Below are positions 9,292-18,861 of a DNA stretch of 64,000 nucleotides, piece after piece (positions within the stretch are counted from its first letter, which is position 1; every line of letters starts with the position of its first letter). Under the pieces are notes generated by a model. That model was given only the letters and a program-made list of their open reading frames with translations. It was not told the origin of the DNA and did not search any database. Source of the stretch: Bacteroidales bacterium (GTDB taxonomy: Bacteria > Bacteroidota > Bacteroidia > Bacteroidales > JAQXIO01); contig JAQXIO010000029.1 of assembly GCA_029007825.1 (NCBI GenBank), positions 80,481 through 144,480 on the forward strand, read 5' to 3'. The translations under genes were made by a program, and so were the position numbers.

Positions 9292-9624
9292 ATGGAAATT
9301 GAAAATCGGATAGACTTTGTGACTCCTCCGGAACATATCCGTTTTATGGCAAAGCGATTGTTTAATAGTGCCGGCAGGATTATCGACGGTTCTATTGCTT
9401 ATATAGAGCCGGGCGGCGGTGGTCCGGTTGCATTGCATACGCATATCCACAATCATTTGTTTATTGTGATTTCCGGACGGGCTAAAATTATAATGGGAGA
9501 TACGGTAAAGATTTTGAATCCGGATGAAGCGTTTCTGGTAAAAGGAGGAGTACCTCACTCGGTGTGGAACGATGCCGATTGCACAACCATTATGGTCGGT
9601 ATTTCCGTAACGGATGAAGAGTGA
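9292..9624 (+). CDS. Small cupin-domain protein
   Basis: A 110-residue single-domain cupin. The first metal motif appears as HTHIHNHLFIVISGRAKI (three histidines near residues 44-48), and the second as PHSVWNDA. The hydrophobic GEAFLVKGGVPH-like turn (here DEAFLVKGGVPHS) is typical. Such proteins bind a metal and a small ligand, either as sugar isomerase-like enzymes or sensors; the substrate cannot be predicted. It stands alone and is followed by a strong bidirectional hairpin. Confidence 0.8.
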   Translation: MEIENRIDFVTPPEHIRFMAKRLFNSAGRIIDGSIAYIEPGGGGPVALHTHIHNHLFIVISGRAKIIMGDTVKILNPDEAFLVKGGVPHSVWNDADCTTIMVGISVTDEE

Positions 9625-9696
9625 AAAGAAAAAATGAAGGTCCTGTTTTTTAGGAAATGGTTGTATTTGGAAGGAGTTTCGTGTTTTCAGGTATAT

Positions 9697-9727
9697 AAAA
9701 GGGGCGATAAAATTTATCGCCCCTTTT
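9697..9727. terminator. Bidirectional intrinsic terminator
   Basis: A perfect inverted repeat: AAAAGGGGCGATAAA and its complement separated by one base, flanked by A-run and T-run. It lies between the convergent cupin gene and the GH127-like gene and can end transcription in both directions. Confidence 0.88.
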
Positions 9728-9736
9728 ATATGTTTT

Positions 9737-11782
9737 TTATTTCTTAGCAATCGGGAACATGCTGATCCTGAATTTCGTACAGCCATAAGGAACAAGGGTG
9801 ATCTCTGTTTCTTCTGCACCTTCTACCTCTTCTTTCGGCAATGGCAGCAATTCTGTCGGTTTCCAGTCGAATTTTTTTGCTTTTACCTTCAGTTTTACCG
9901 GTGCTTCTTCTATCTGCCAGCTCCATCGTTCCGGCATTTGACTGCGTTCTATATCGACTGTTGTTGCATCTTCTGTTATCATGGCGTAGTTCCATTGTTG
10001 ATTTTCTGCCTGACGGTTCGGGTCGATATCTTTTACCGGTAGCGCGAATAACAGAGGTCCGTATAAAATACTCCGGTAAGGGCTGTTTACATCTGTTATT
10101 TTAGCAAGTGCTCTTCCGGCACTGCTGCCTTCCTGGAAATATTTTGTCTGTGGATAAGGGGTTTCTTGTGCTGTCAGTACTTCTATATGCATCGGGAATT
10201 TCAATTCTATTTTGTCGTTTTGTTTCCATTTCCGGTCAATTTTTACGAAACCTGATGATGGATCAATGTTAATGGATTCATCGTTTACTCTGATTTCTGG
10301 TTTGCTGCACCATGACGGAATACGCAGGTAAAGAGGGAAGGATATACTTTCAGCCGGTTTAACGGTCATTTCAATCGTCTCACTGAAAGGATAATTCGTA
10401 TTGCTGATAATTTCAACTGGCGTGTTTTGTCCTACGACTGCATTTACAACCGAAGGGCCATAGAGCGTAGCGGCCAAACCTTTGTCGAGGGTTCCCATCC
10501 ACATGTGCATGACGTAGTTCGGAATGACACGGTTCAGGTTTCCCACGCAACAAAGCACTTTATGTCCTGTAGGCCGGAACACGTAGCTGGATTCGCCTCT
10601 GTCTGCAGGGTGTCCGGGCATATCGTGGGGCATTAATCCTTCTATCCTGTCGGGGCTCTGAAAATAGCACATGGTTTTGAAGTCGCGCGATACCGGTGTG
10701 GCGGCAGCATTGAAAAAGACCTTTTCGATCCGGTCTCCCAATTCTCCGTTTCCCGTTATTTCGTACAATTGCTGATAAGACCATGCGGAGGTTGCCACAT
10801 TACAGGTCTCGGAGTTTCTCGTGGACCCTTTTCCTGCATTGTGTTCTTCGGAAGAGGCGACACCATAGGGTTGCATATGTTTTTTATCGAGCCAGTTGAA
10901 GCAGCTTTGGGTGGCTTTCAAGAAAGCGGGGTCGTTGTTCCATGGGTAGATCATTGCCGGAACACGCAGGTTTTCATAAAATATTACGCCGTGTCCGTTT
11001 TCAATATCTTCATTATTCCATTTGCCTACCGTTTCTTTCGTGAGCGGAGCATCTGCCATTTTTAATACGGCATCGAGTATCCGTTTATCTCCGCTCAGTT
11101 CGTATGTGTCGAGCATTGCATCAACATTATTGGACCCCGAAACATCGTTGGTATGGAATGTGAGTGGTACGAGCTCGAAGTTTCCGTAAACTTTTACCAA
11201 TGCGTCCAGAATACGTGGGTTTCCGGTTGCTTCGTAATAAGCCACCAATGCCCGTCCCATATGGGAGTGTGCCCAGTTATCGAAATTTGTTTTGCTGAAA
11301 TCTACATCTTGCCAGTAAATGAAAGAGTCTCCTCCGTTCAGAACACCGTCAACAACCATGTCGAGTCGTTCCGATATTTTGTTTATCAGGGCTGTGTCGT
11401 TCATAATGTAGGCGAGCCTTATCGCTCCGTCCATCCAGTAGGATGCCTGTTCGAGCGGCCAACCCATGCCTGTTTTCGGATCTACGCCTTCCGCATCAAA
11501 TCCGACGCCTTTCCATGCCATGTTGAATGCAATGCTCCATTCGTCCAAATGGCCTGTTATACCGTTTGTTGCATCTACCGCCCAATCTTTGATCCATCCT
11601 TCGGGCTTTACCGCACCCGGAGAGAGAGGAATAAAGGTCGGTTTCACTTTCAGTGCAGGATCATTCGTAATAAGATCTCTGCGGTTTATGAAAAGAAGAT
11701 CGGTCTTTTTCAGCTGGTTTTCCTGTTTGCAGGAGAACAATGCGGAGACCAGAATAGTCAACAGCAGAATTTTGTTTTTCAT
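9737..11782 (-). CDS. GH127-type (DUF1680) beta-L-arabinofuranosidase-like lipoprotein
   Basis: A 681-residue secreted glycoside hydrolase of the DUF1680 group. The N-terminus MKNKILLLTILVSALFSC gives a lipoprotein signal with Cys18. In the (alpha/alpha) barrel the zinc site of the family is recognisable: SETC near residues 324-327 (Glu325, Cys327) and the adjacent pair Cys411-Cys412 in VLCCVGN. In the characterised enzyme HypBA1 the equivalent residues are Glu338, Cys340, Cys417 and Cys418, with Cys417 as nucleophile, so catalytic residues appear intact. Glu312 or Glu313 is a plausible acid/base. The downstream of two genes in a minus-strand unit; the upstream partner is an SGNH hydrolase 31 bases away. 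True substrate within the family is uncertain. Confidence 0.88.
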   Translation of the reverse strand: MKNKILLLTILVSALFSCKQENQLKKTDLLFINRRDLITNDPALKVKPTFIPLSPGAVKPEGWIKDWAVDATNGITGHLDEWSIAFNMAWKGVGFDAEGVDPKTGMGWPLEQASYWMDGAIRLAYIMNDTALINKISERLDMVVDGVLNGGDSFIYWQDVDFSKTNFDNWAHSHMGRALVAYYEATGNPRILDALVKVYGNFELVPLTFHTNDVSGSNNVDAMLDTYELSGDKRILDAVLKMADAPLTKETVGKWNNEDIENGHGVIFYENLRVPAMIYPWNNDPAFLKATQSCFNWLDKKHMQPYGVASSEEHNAGKGSTRNSETCNVATSAWSYQQLYEITGNGELGDRIEKVFFNAAATPVSRDFKTMCYFQSPDRIEGLMPHDMPGHPADRGESSYVFRPTGHKVLCCVGNLNRVIPNYVMHMWMGTLDKGLAATLYGPSVVNAVVGQNTPVEIISNTNYPFSETIEMTVKPAESISFPLYLRIPSWCSKPEIRVNDESINIDPSSGFVKIDRKWKQNDKIELKFPMHIEVLTAQETPYPQTKYFQEGSSAGRALAKITDVNSPYRSILYGPLLFALPVKDIDPNRQAENQQWNYAMITEDATTVDIERSQMPERWSWQIEEAPVKLKVKAKKFDWKPTELLPLPKEEVEGAEETEITLVPYGCTKFRISMFPIAKK

Positions 11783-11813
11783 GAATTACAGATTTTATAG
11801 GTGCGAGTTGTTC

Positions 11814-12527
11814 TTAAGGTATAAGATAATTCATAATCAGGGTGGTGACAAGTTCATGCCCTTTCCGGTTCGGGTGGTTTACCTGGCTCATATATTCGTC
11901 CAGCGGTTCACCGTTTTTTACGTGTTTTCGGAATTCTTCGTAACTGTCGACTAATCCGACTTTATATTTTTTTGCCAGTTCGCGGATTTGTTCCGAATGC
12001 TTTGCCAGAATATTTTCGGGGTCGAGTATATCTTCACTTTTGTCGGGGGTGGGGGTGAGCAGAATAACAGGAATATTTTTCCGAAGAGCCTTTTTTATCA
12101 TGGATTCCCATGCTTTACGGGCTTTGTCAAGTCCTATTCCCCGATCGTTCAGGGCATAATCGATGAATATTACGTCCGGGTTGAGCGATAATACATCTTT
12201 TTTAAATCGTTTGGCTCCCTGCTCAGAGTTTTCTCCTCCTATGGCCGTGACAATGCAATTTGTGACCGTATAGGGATACAGTTCTTTTATTTTTACAAGG
12301 GTGAGATGGGGATAGGCTTCCAGTGTATTTACTACGGGGGTGACAAAATATCCGCTCGGGACACTGTGTCCGTGGAAAATAATATTGAGCGTTTTGTTTT
12401 GCGGCCACTGGATTTGCATTTCCTTTTTTAATGTGGAGAGATAAGTTTCCGGATTTGCTACCTGTGCGAGTAAGCTTCCAGATATTAATAATATGATACT
12501 TAGGGATATAAAAGCGTATTTTTTCAT
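11814..12527 (-). CDS. Secreted SGNH/GDSL-type esterase
   Basis: A 237-residue protein with signal peptide MKKYAFISLSIILLISGSLLAQ. The four SGNH blocks are present in modified form: FHGHSVPSG (nucleophile Ser), AIGGENS (Gly), DYALNDRG (Asn) and NHPNRKGH (His of the triad, with preceding Asn rather than Asp). Such enzymes remove acyl groups from glycans or lipids. It is cotranscribed with the GH127-like gene, suggesting a role in deacylating an arabinose-containing glycan, which is inference from neighbourhood only. Confidence 0.85.
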   Translation of the reverse strand: MKKYAFISLSIILLISGSLLAQVANPETYLSTLKKEMQIQWPQNKTLNIIFHGHSVPSGYFVTPVVNTLEAYPHLTLVKIKELYPYTVTNCIVTAIGGENSEQGAKRFKKDVLSLNPDVIFIDYALNDRGIGLDKARKAWESMIKKALRKNIPVILLTPTPDKSEDILDPENILAKHSEQIRELAKKYKVGLVDSYEEFRKHVKNGEPLDEYMSQVNHPNRKGHELVTTLIMNYLIP

Positions 12528-12653
12528 GGTTAAATGTTTACAGATTATAAAGGTAGAATAAATTTTTCAGACTATAAATGCGGTGCCCGGTATTTGTTTT
12601 CGTGGAAGTGAGTACTGCTTTATCGTGTATAGAATTAAAATGTCTATAGTCAT

Positions 12654-12696
12654 AAATCCCCTTGCGTCCGGCTTTTACCGTAAACAAGGGGATTTT
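12654..12696. terminator. Inverted repeat, possible weak terminator
   Basis: AAATCCCCTTG pairs with CAAGGGGATTT across about 20 bases in the gap between the metal efflux operon and the SGNH esterase gene. The T-run is short on both strands, so it may be a weak terminator for the efflux operon. Confidence 0.5.
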
Positions 12697-12752
12697 CACC
12701 GAGAATTTATTTATATAAATTTTCTGTTAGAGTCTTTTGTGCGTTTCTGTTT

Positions 12753-13928
12753 TTAGAGTTCGAATTTATACAGGCGCGCTAATGTTATGTAGTAGTCTCT
12801 TTCTACTTGTAGCTGCGTTTGTTTGCTTTGGTATCTCGGGGTTAACTCGACAAAGTAATCGGTGAGGGAGATTTGTCCGCTTTCCAACGCTTTGTTGAGA
12901 AGATCGAGGTTTCCGAAACGCTGCATAATTTCGGAAAGGCTTTGCAGAGAGGAGTTCAATGTTTGCGATTGGTTGTATAGCTGCTGTATCTCGGTTTGCA
13001 GATTGAGTGTTGCGCTTTCTACCTGTGTTTCTGCAAATTTGGCCTGGGCTTTTGCTTTTTTTATGGTGTTTTTGTTTTCAAACATAGGGATGGACATCCC
13101 GACCAGTATACCACTGTTGAGTGTCTTCATTTCGAAATCGCCTTTGTAGCCCAGTTCAAATTTTGGCAGCACTTTCGCTTTACTCAGAGAGATTTCCTTA
13201 TTGGCTACTTCCAGTTCACTTTTATAACCTTTTAATCCCGGATTGCTTTCTACATAGAGTGCCATGACATTATCCAGGTTTTCCGGGTTCTGCACGACGG
13301 GATAGTTCTGCAAATTGAAGTCGATCGGTTTCCCTCCGTTCAGGTTTGCCAGTTCCTGTAGTTTTGTCGTTATTGCGATTTCATTCAGGTTGGCTTCCGT
13401 GCGGGTGTTTATCAGTTCCAGCTCTATTTTGTTAATCTCCAGTATATTTGCATCTCCTGTGCTCAGTTTTTGTGTATAGATATTCGATAATTTCTGAGCA
13501 TTGGCAAGCCGTTCGTCGAGGAGTGCTTTCTGTTTCCTCAGGTAGATCAGTTCGAGACAGGCTTCTTTTGCCTGCAGAAGAAGTGTTTGCCGAAATTCCG
13601 CCCCGTTGTGATCGTATAAGGAAGATTTCAATCTGGCGATTTTCGAACGATTGCTGTAAACGGTAGGGAAATCGAACGATTGGCTTACCGTTAATTCTCC
13701 TGTCTTTTCCGGCCTTGTTTTATTGCCCCATATGTGCTCGTATTCTACAGAGGGGTCTGCCAGATAATTGCCTGTCTTTGCCTCGAGCTTTTGCGTCTGC
13801 ATGAGTTCGCGTTGTGCCTGTAACTCACGGTTCGACGCTTCTATGCTTTGCAGAATTTCATCTATATTGTTTTGTGCCTGTCCCGCGATTGCCAGAAACA
13901 GGCATGAAATAATAATCAGTCGTTTCAT
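12753..13928 (-). CDS. TolC-family outer-membrane channel of a metal efflux system
   Basis: A 391-residue outer membrane factor with signal peptide (MKRLIIISCLFLAIAGQAQ). It shows the two long amphipathic helical hairpins of the OEP family rich in Ala, Leu, Gln and Glu (for example LDERLANAQKLSNIYTQKL and KAQAKFAETQVESATLNLQ) with short beta segments between. It is shorter than typical TolC/CusC (about 450), as is usual for Bacteroidota CzcC-like proteins. Its start overlaps the end of the RND pump gene by 4 bases, so it is the last member of a CBA-type efflux operon read B-A-C. Confidence 0.88.
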   Translation of the reverse strand: MKRLIIISCLFLAIAGQAQNNIDEILQSIEASNRELQAQRELMQTQKLEAKTGNYLADPSVEYEHIWGNKTRPEKTGELTVSQSFDFPTVYSNRSKIARLKSSLYDHNGAEFRQTLLLQAKEACLELIYLRKQKALLDERLANAQKLSNIYTQKLSTGDANILEINKIELELINTRTEANLNEIAITTKLQELANLNGGKPIDFNLQNYPVVQNPENLDNVMALYVESNPGLKGYKSELEVANKEISLSKAKVLPKFELGYKGDFEMKTLNSGILVGMSIPMFENKNTIKKAKAQAKFAETQVESATLNLQTEIQQLYNQSQTLNSSLQSLSEIMQRFGNLDLLNKALESGQISLTDYFVELTPRYQSKQTQLQVERDYYITLARLYKFEL

Positions 13929-16900
13929 ATATTTTCTTTTTTGCGGTTCATTAATAGATAAACGATGGGGATGATGAAACCGTTCAGCAGGGTAGAGCTG
14001 AGAAGCCCTCCGAGAATAACCTTGGCTAACGGACTTTGTATTTCATTCCCGGGAAGATCGCCGCCTAATGCGAGAGGTATAAGTGCGAGCGCGGAAGTCA
14101 ATGCTGTCATCAGGATTGGGTTGAGCCGGTCAAGCGATCCGTGAATGATGCAGTCGTGTAAGGAATATCCTTCGCTTTTCAACTGGTTGTAGTGGGATAC
14201 CAGCAATATTCCGTTCCGTGTGGCTATACCAAACAGAGATATGAAACCGATGATTGCGGGAATGCTTATTATACCCGATGAGAACCAGATGCTCCATATT
14301 CCACCGATCAACGCCAGCGGAAGGTTCAGCAGAATGATGCCGGAGAGTGACAGGCTTCTGAATTCCTGAAATAAGAGCAGATAGATTATCAATAGCGATA
14401 CGATTGAGGTGAGGAATAATATCCGGGATGCTGCGGCTTCGCTTTCGAACTGTCCGCCGTATTCGATATAGTAGCCGTCCGGAAGTTTTATTTCGTCACG
14501 TATTTGTTTTTGTATGTCGTTCACTACACTGCGAAGGTCGCGGTTGGCGACGTTGGCCGAGACTACCAGATAGCGCTGAACATTTTCTCGGTTGATGGTG
14601 TTCGGCCCGGAAGTCGAAATGACATCGGCGACATAGTTTAACGGTATTTTTTGTCCCAAGGCGTCGATGGTCAGGTTGTTGATTTTGTCGATCGTGTTCC
14701 GGCTTTCGTCTTCTACTTTTATTACGAGGTCGAAACGCTTTCCGTCTTCATATACCTGTGAAACACTGGTTCCTGCCAGAGCGACATTTACCAGTTCGGA
14801 AAACTCGGGAGGTGTGATTCCGTATTTTGCCAACATTTCGCGTTTGGGTTTTATCTGTAGTTGCGGTCGTTTTATTTGCTGTTCGACGGTGAGGTCGGCT
14901 ATTCCTTCCACATTTTTAACGGCTCCCTTAATCTGGTTGCCGATGGTGTAGAGTTTGTGCAGGTCGTTTCCGAACAGTTTGATGGCAATGTTTGCCCGTG
15001 TTCCCGAGAGCATCGCGTCGATACGGTGGGAAATCGGTTGTCCTATCTCGATGTTTACGCCGGATAGTGTGCCGAGCGCTTTCCGTACGTCGGCCATAAA
15101 TTCTTCGCGTGAACGTTTGTCCAGATGATACGGCGCTTCTATCTCGGATGTGTTTACCCCGAGTGCATGTTCGTCGAGTTCGGCTCTGCCGGTCTTGCGC
15201 GCTACCGTTTGAATTTCAGGGATGGAAAGGAGTAATTCTTCGGCCCGTTGTCCTATCTTATCCGATTCTTCGAGCGTAATGCCAGGCAGTGCGCTGACAT
15301 TAATCGTGAGCGAACCTTCGTTGAATGCAGGGAGGAAGCTGCGCCCGAAGGTAAAGAATAATGCTACGGAACCAATGAATAGTACAATGGTGGAGCTCAG
15401 GATGGCGCGTTTGTGCGTAAGTGCCCATTCCAAGGCTATCCGGTAATAACGTTTCAATGTGCGGGAGACGAAAGGCTCCTTATTGGTTTTTCCTAAAGCT
15501 TTGTCCGAAACCAGAAGGTAACTGCACAGTACAGGAGTCAGCGTGAGTGCTACTACTGTAGAAGCAAACAGGGCGACGATGAAACTGATGCCGAGGGGGA
15601 TCAGCATGCGGCCTTCCATTCCGCTGAGGAAGAAGAGGGGCAGAAAACTCACGATCATAATAAGGGTAGAGTTCAGGATGGGCATTCGTACTTCTTTCGA
15701 TGCATCGAATACCACTTCCAGTGTCGGACGCCGCTCGTCTTTGGGTTTACGCTTGTTTTCCCTTAGCCGTTTATATACGTTTTCGACGTCGACAATGGCA
15801 TCGTCGACCAGAGAGCCGATGGCGATCGCCAGACCTCCCAGACTCATCGTGTTGATGGTCAGTCCCATCCATTTGAGTGTGAGGATTGCGACCAGAAGGG
15901 ATAATGGCAACGCTGTAAGGGAGATGAACGTAGTGCGGAAGTTCATCAGGAAGAAGAAGAGTACTACGATTACGAATATCGCTCCTTCAATAAGTGATTG
16001 GTTGATGTTGTGAATCGAATTTTCTATGAAACGAGCCTGACGGAAAATATCGGTCGATATTTTTATGTCGCCGGGAAGCGATTCCTGTAATTCTGCGATT
16101 GTTTTGTCCAACTTGTCTGTCAGTTCCAGAGAGTTGGTATTCGGCTGTTTGGTGACGGTCAGGATTACTCCCGATTTTCCGCGGATTGAAGCTGTTCCGA
16201 GACGGGGCGAATGGTTTCCGACTTCAACCGTAGCTATGTCGCTTAATTGTACAGGTGCACCGTTTGCTATTTTAACTACTGTTTGTCCGATTTCTTCCGT
16301 ACTGGTCGTCGATAAAATTCCCTGTACGATGTATTCGTTTCCGTATTCGTTGAGGATGCCTCCCGATGAGTTGAGCGTCATTTCCTGTATGCTGCTCATG
16401 GCTTCCGTAAGGGTAATTCCGTAATATTTCATTCGTGCGGGATCGAGAAGTACCTGATACTCTTTTATTTCGCCACCGATAATCGTAACCTGTGCCACAC
16501 CTCCGGTAGAGAGCAGCCGGGGACGAACTGTCCAGTCTGCAATGGTACGCAAGTCCTGCAGGGAGGTAGTGTCGGCAGTGAGGCCGATGATTAACAGTTC
16601 ACCCAGAATGGATGACTGGGGGCCCAGTACGGGATCTTTTACGTTTTTGGGTAGTGTCGAGTTAATTGTCGATAGTTTCTCGGAAACGATCTGCCGTGCC
16701 CGGAATATTTCGGTGTCCCACTCGAATTGTACCCATACGATGGAGAATCCGGTGGTAGAAGTGGAGCGTACCAGACGTACATCTGTCGCTCCGTTGAGAG
16801 CCGTTTCTATAGGAAATGTAACCAGACGTTCCACCTCTTCGGGCGCCAGTCCGGGAGCTTCTGTCATGACAACTACGGTAGGGGCGTTCAGATCGGGAAA

Positions 16901-17014
16901 TACGTCGACTTCCATCTGTGTCGTCGTATAGGTGCCGATGCCCAGCAGCAGCACTGCCGCTACCATCACTAAAAAGCGGTTATATAGTGAAAAATGAATA
17001 ATTTTATTCAGCAT
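13925..17014 (-). CDS. Heavy-metal efflux RND pump, CusA/CzcA type
   Basis: Inner-membrane proton-driven transporter of 1029 residues. Twelve membrane spans in the RND 1+5+1+5 layout are apparent: the first at residues about 12-30, followed by a large periplasmic domain. The HME-RND signature in span 4 is present as AIAIGSLVDDAIVDVEN, with the acidic residues used for proton relay. Further family signatures are GGVAQVTIIGGEIKEYQ, VRMPILNSTLIMIVSFLPLFFLSGMEGRM and LLLFQEFRSL. The ion cannot be assigned: CusA (Cu/Ag) and CzcA (Co/Zn/Cd) are both possible, though the His-rich adaptor favours a divalent cation. Starts 21 bases after the adaptor gene. Confidence 0.93.
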   Translation of the reverse strand: MLNKIIHFSLYNRFLVMVAAVLLLGIGTYTTTQMEVDVFPDLNAPTVVVMTEAPGLAPEEVERLVTFPIETALNGATDVRLVRSTSTTGFSIVWVQFEWDTEIFRARQIVSEKLSTINSTLPKNVKDPVLGPQSSILGELLIIGLTADTTSLQDLRTIADWTVRPRLLSTGGVAQVTIIGGEIKEYQVLLDPARMKYYGITLTEAMSSIQEMTLNSSGGILNEYGNEYIVQGILSTTSTEEIGQTVVKIANGAPVQLSDIATVEVGNHSPRLGTASIRGKSGVILTVTKQPNTNSLELTDKLDKTIAELQESLPGDIKISTDIFRQARFIENSIHNINQSLIEGAIFVIVVLFFFLMNFRTTFISLTALPLSLLVAILTLKWMGLTINTMSLGGLAIAIGSLVDDAIVDVENVYKRLRENKRKPKDERRPTLEVVFDASKEVRMPILNSTLIMIVSFLPLFFLSGMEGRMLIPLGISFIVALFASTVVALTLTPVLCSYLLVSDKALGKTNKEPFVSRTLKRYYRIALEWALTHKRAILSSTIVLFIGSVALFFTFGRSFLPAFNEGSLTINVSALPGITLEESDKIGQRAEELLLSIPEIQTVARKTGRAELDEHALGVNTSEIEAPYHLDKRSREEFMADVRKALGTLSGVNIEIGQPISHRIDAMLSGTRANIAIKLFGNDLHKLYTIGNQIKGAVKNVEGIADLTVEQQIKRPQLQIKPKREMLAKYGITPPEFSELVNVALAGTSVSQVYEDGKRFDLVIKVEDESRNTIDKINNLTIDALGQKIPLNYVADVISTSGPNTINRENVQRYLVVSANVANRDLRSVVNDIQKQIRDEIKLPDGYYIEYGGQFESEAAASRILFLTSIVSLLIIYLLLFQEFRSLSLSGIILLNLPLALIGGIWSIWFSSGIISIPAIIGFISLFGIATRNGILLVSHYNQLKSEGYSLHDCIIHGSLDRLNPILMTALTSALALIPLALGGDLPGNEIQSPLAKVILGGLLSSTLLNGFIIPIVYLLMNRKKENI

Positions 17015-17035
17015 GGTCGTTGTTCGTTTGAAGGA

Positions 17036-18268
17036 TTAATGATTGTGCGTATGTCCTTCCGGTATAACGGACGAGACAGATGCCAGACGTACCTGATAGG
17101 CTCCTTTGCTGACGATTGTTTCTCCGTTTTTGAGACCAGACAATATTTGCACTCTTTCTCCGTCGCCGGCACCTAATTGTACCTCCCGTTTCTGATATCC
17201 TTCTTCATCCAGCCGGACATAAACGAAATAGGTTCCCTGTTCTTCGGTAAGCGCGGAGACGGGAATAGCAAATACATTTTCCAACGGCGAAGATATCAGG
17301 TATACGGAGACAAACGAGCCGGGTACTACGCTGCCTTTGTTATCGAATTCGAATGAGACAGGCAGGTAAAACGAGCCGTCTCCGGTCGATTTTCCGAACG
17401 ATAGTAATTTTCCACGTAGAGAATCCAATGGATATACTTTGTTATCGTAAGGTGTTTCGAAGTTTGCGGTGATAATTTTCCGCAGTGCGTTGTAATATCG
17501 TTGGGAAACTTCAGCCTGAAGCACTAACCGCTGATTCTGGGAAACGACGGCTACCGGTTGTCCGACGGTAACATAATCTCCTTCTTTTACCAATACGCTT
17601 TTTACATAACCGGACAATGGGGAGAGAACTCCGGTGCCACGGGAAGAGCTGTTTTTGCTTACAGCTTCGTAAGCTGTGCGTGCGGTTTCGTAGTTAAATT
17701 TGCTTTGCTCGAATTCTTTTTGTGAGATAATCATCTCTTTTACCAGCGACTGAGAGCGTTCATAGGCAGCCAATGCTTGTTCGTATGCCGCTTTTGTCCG
17801 GGCAAGATAATCGCCTTCGGCTACGTTTTTGGATGAGATATAAAAGAGGTTTTCTCCTTTGTTTACATTTTTCCCTTCGGATAGCTGGACATTTCCGAAG
17901 GATATAACTCCGCTGACCGTGGCGGCTATTGTAATTTCATCGCCTTGTGCGGGGAGTATTTGTCCTGAGGTGGTGATTACTTCGTGGAACGTTACCGGCT
18001 CGACGGTATAGTATTCCAGCTCTGCTTTTTCTGCTTGTTGCGGAGTGAAGATAATTTCATCCGAATGGTTTCCTGCTGTGCTTTTCGTTTCATATCCATG
18101 GGTGTGGGCATCTTCGTGGTCGTGTCCGTCATGTTCATGATCATGTCCGTGTTCTTCCGTGCAAGCGGAATGGTCGTCATGGTTATGTTCCGTATGTGGA
18201 CTTTGCGCATTATTGCAGGATATGAGGAGAGAGAGCATAAAGGCTCCTATCGAAAATAATTTATACAT
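17036..18268 (-). CDS. Periplasmic adaptor (membrane fusion) lipoprotein with His-rich N-terminus
   Basis: A 410-residue CusB/CzcB-like adaptor that links pump and channel. A lipoprotein signal ends at Cys18 (LLISC). Residues about 24-60 are extremely rich in His, Asp and Glu (for example HDHEHDGHDHEDAHTHG), and the C-terminus is EGHTHNH, so it probably binds several metal ions. The lipoyl/hairpin region follows (GQILPAQGDEITIAATVSG, LSPLSGYVKSVLVKEGDYV), then a beta-barrel domain. It lies between the His-rich small protein and the pump in a four-gene minus-strand set. Confidence 0.92.
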   Translation of the reverse strand: MYKLFSIGAFMLSLLISCNNAQSPHTEHNHDDHSACTEEHGHDHEHDGHDHEDAHTHGYETKSTAGNHSDEIIFTPQQAEKAELEYYTVEPVTFHEVITTSGQILPAQGDEITIAATVSGVISFGNVQLSEGKNVNKGENLFYISSKNVAEGDYLARTKAAYEQALAAYERSQSLVKEMIISQKEFEQSKFNYETARTAYEAVSKNSSSRGTGVLSPLSGYVKSVLVKEGDYVTVGQPVAVVSQNQRLVLQAEVSQRYYNALRKIITANFETPYDNKVYPLDSLRGKLLSFGKSTGDGSFYLPVSFEFDNKGSVVPGSFVSVYLISSPLENVFAIPVSALTEEQGTYFVYVRLDEEGYQKREVQLGAGDGERVQILSGLKNGETIVSKGAYQVRLASVSSVIPEGHTHNH

Positions 18269-18416
18269 GTGATTGGTATTTAGTCTTTTATTAATAACAA
18301 TATTCCAGAAAGAAATACTATGAAAGAATCGTCCGGGATATAACCGTTTATGCTTTATCTTTCAGAAGAGCAGGGTATAGCGGGATATAAAAACCGGAAA
18401 ACCTTTTAATAAAGTA

Positions 18417-18821
18417 CTAAATTACCGGAGGTGCACGAAGGGCTTGTACCTTTGTTATATATGCAGAGAAAAGGGGGACTGCGAACGGAGAAATTGTCTT
18501 TTTATCCGGCTTCATCGGTTCCGGGGCAGAAAGGTAACGAAGGGTGAACAGCTCTGCCGTGAAATAGTCCAGTGTCCAATGTGCGGAAAGTAGAGAGGTT
18601 TGCAGATTATCGTTTACGTCGTCACGGATAATAGACGATATAAAGCGAACGACATCGCAATTGTCTTTTTCGTGATGCTCTGCATCGTGTTCGGCTGCCT
18701 GGGCACAGTCGTAATGAGCGATAATCAGGAATTCGTGGTGGTGATGATGCGGCAATATCATCATGGCGATTAACATAATAACCGCTATAAAGATATGTAG
18801 TGTCGCAATTTTCCTGAACAT
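18417..18821 (-). CDS. His-rich small membrane-anchored protein of the metal efflux operon
   Basis: A 134-residue protein starting at MFRKIATLHIFIAVIMLIAMMILPHHHHHEF: one N-terminal membrane segment directly followed by five His. A second metal-binding-like stretch reads CAQAAEHDAEHHEKDNC. An upstream in-frame start would add 21 residues before the membrane segment, which is less likely. Similar short His-rich proteins (resembling DUF6769) precede cation efflux operons in Bacteroidota. A role as metal-binding periplasmic accessory or sensor is inference. It is separated from the adaptor gene by 148 bases and is probably the first gene of the operon. Confidence 0.75.
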   Translation of the reverse strand: MFRKIATLHIFIAVIMLIAMMILPHHHHHEFLIIAHYDCAQAAEHDAEHHEKDNCDVVRFISSIIRDDVNDNLQTSLLSAHWTLDYFTAELFTLRYLSAPEPMKPDKKTISPFAVPLFSAYITKVQALRAPPVI

Positions 18822-18853
18822 CTTCCGGATTGTCTCTGATTTTGTTTTCGTTA

Positions 18854-18861
18854 CAAAAATA
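18854..18861 (-). promoter_or_regulatory. Bacteroides-type -7 box for the metal efflux operon
   Basis: The minus strand reads TATTTTTG, matching TAnnTTTG, about 33 bases upstream of the His-rich gene start. Confidence 0.4.
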
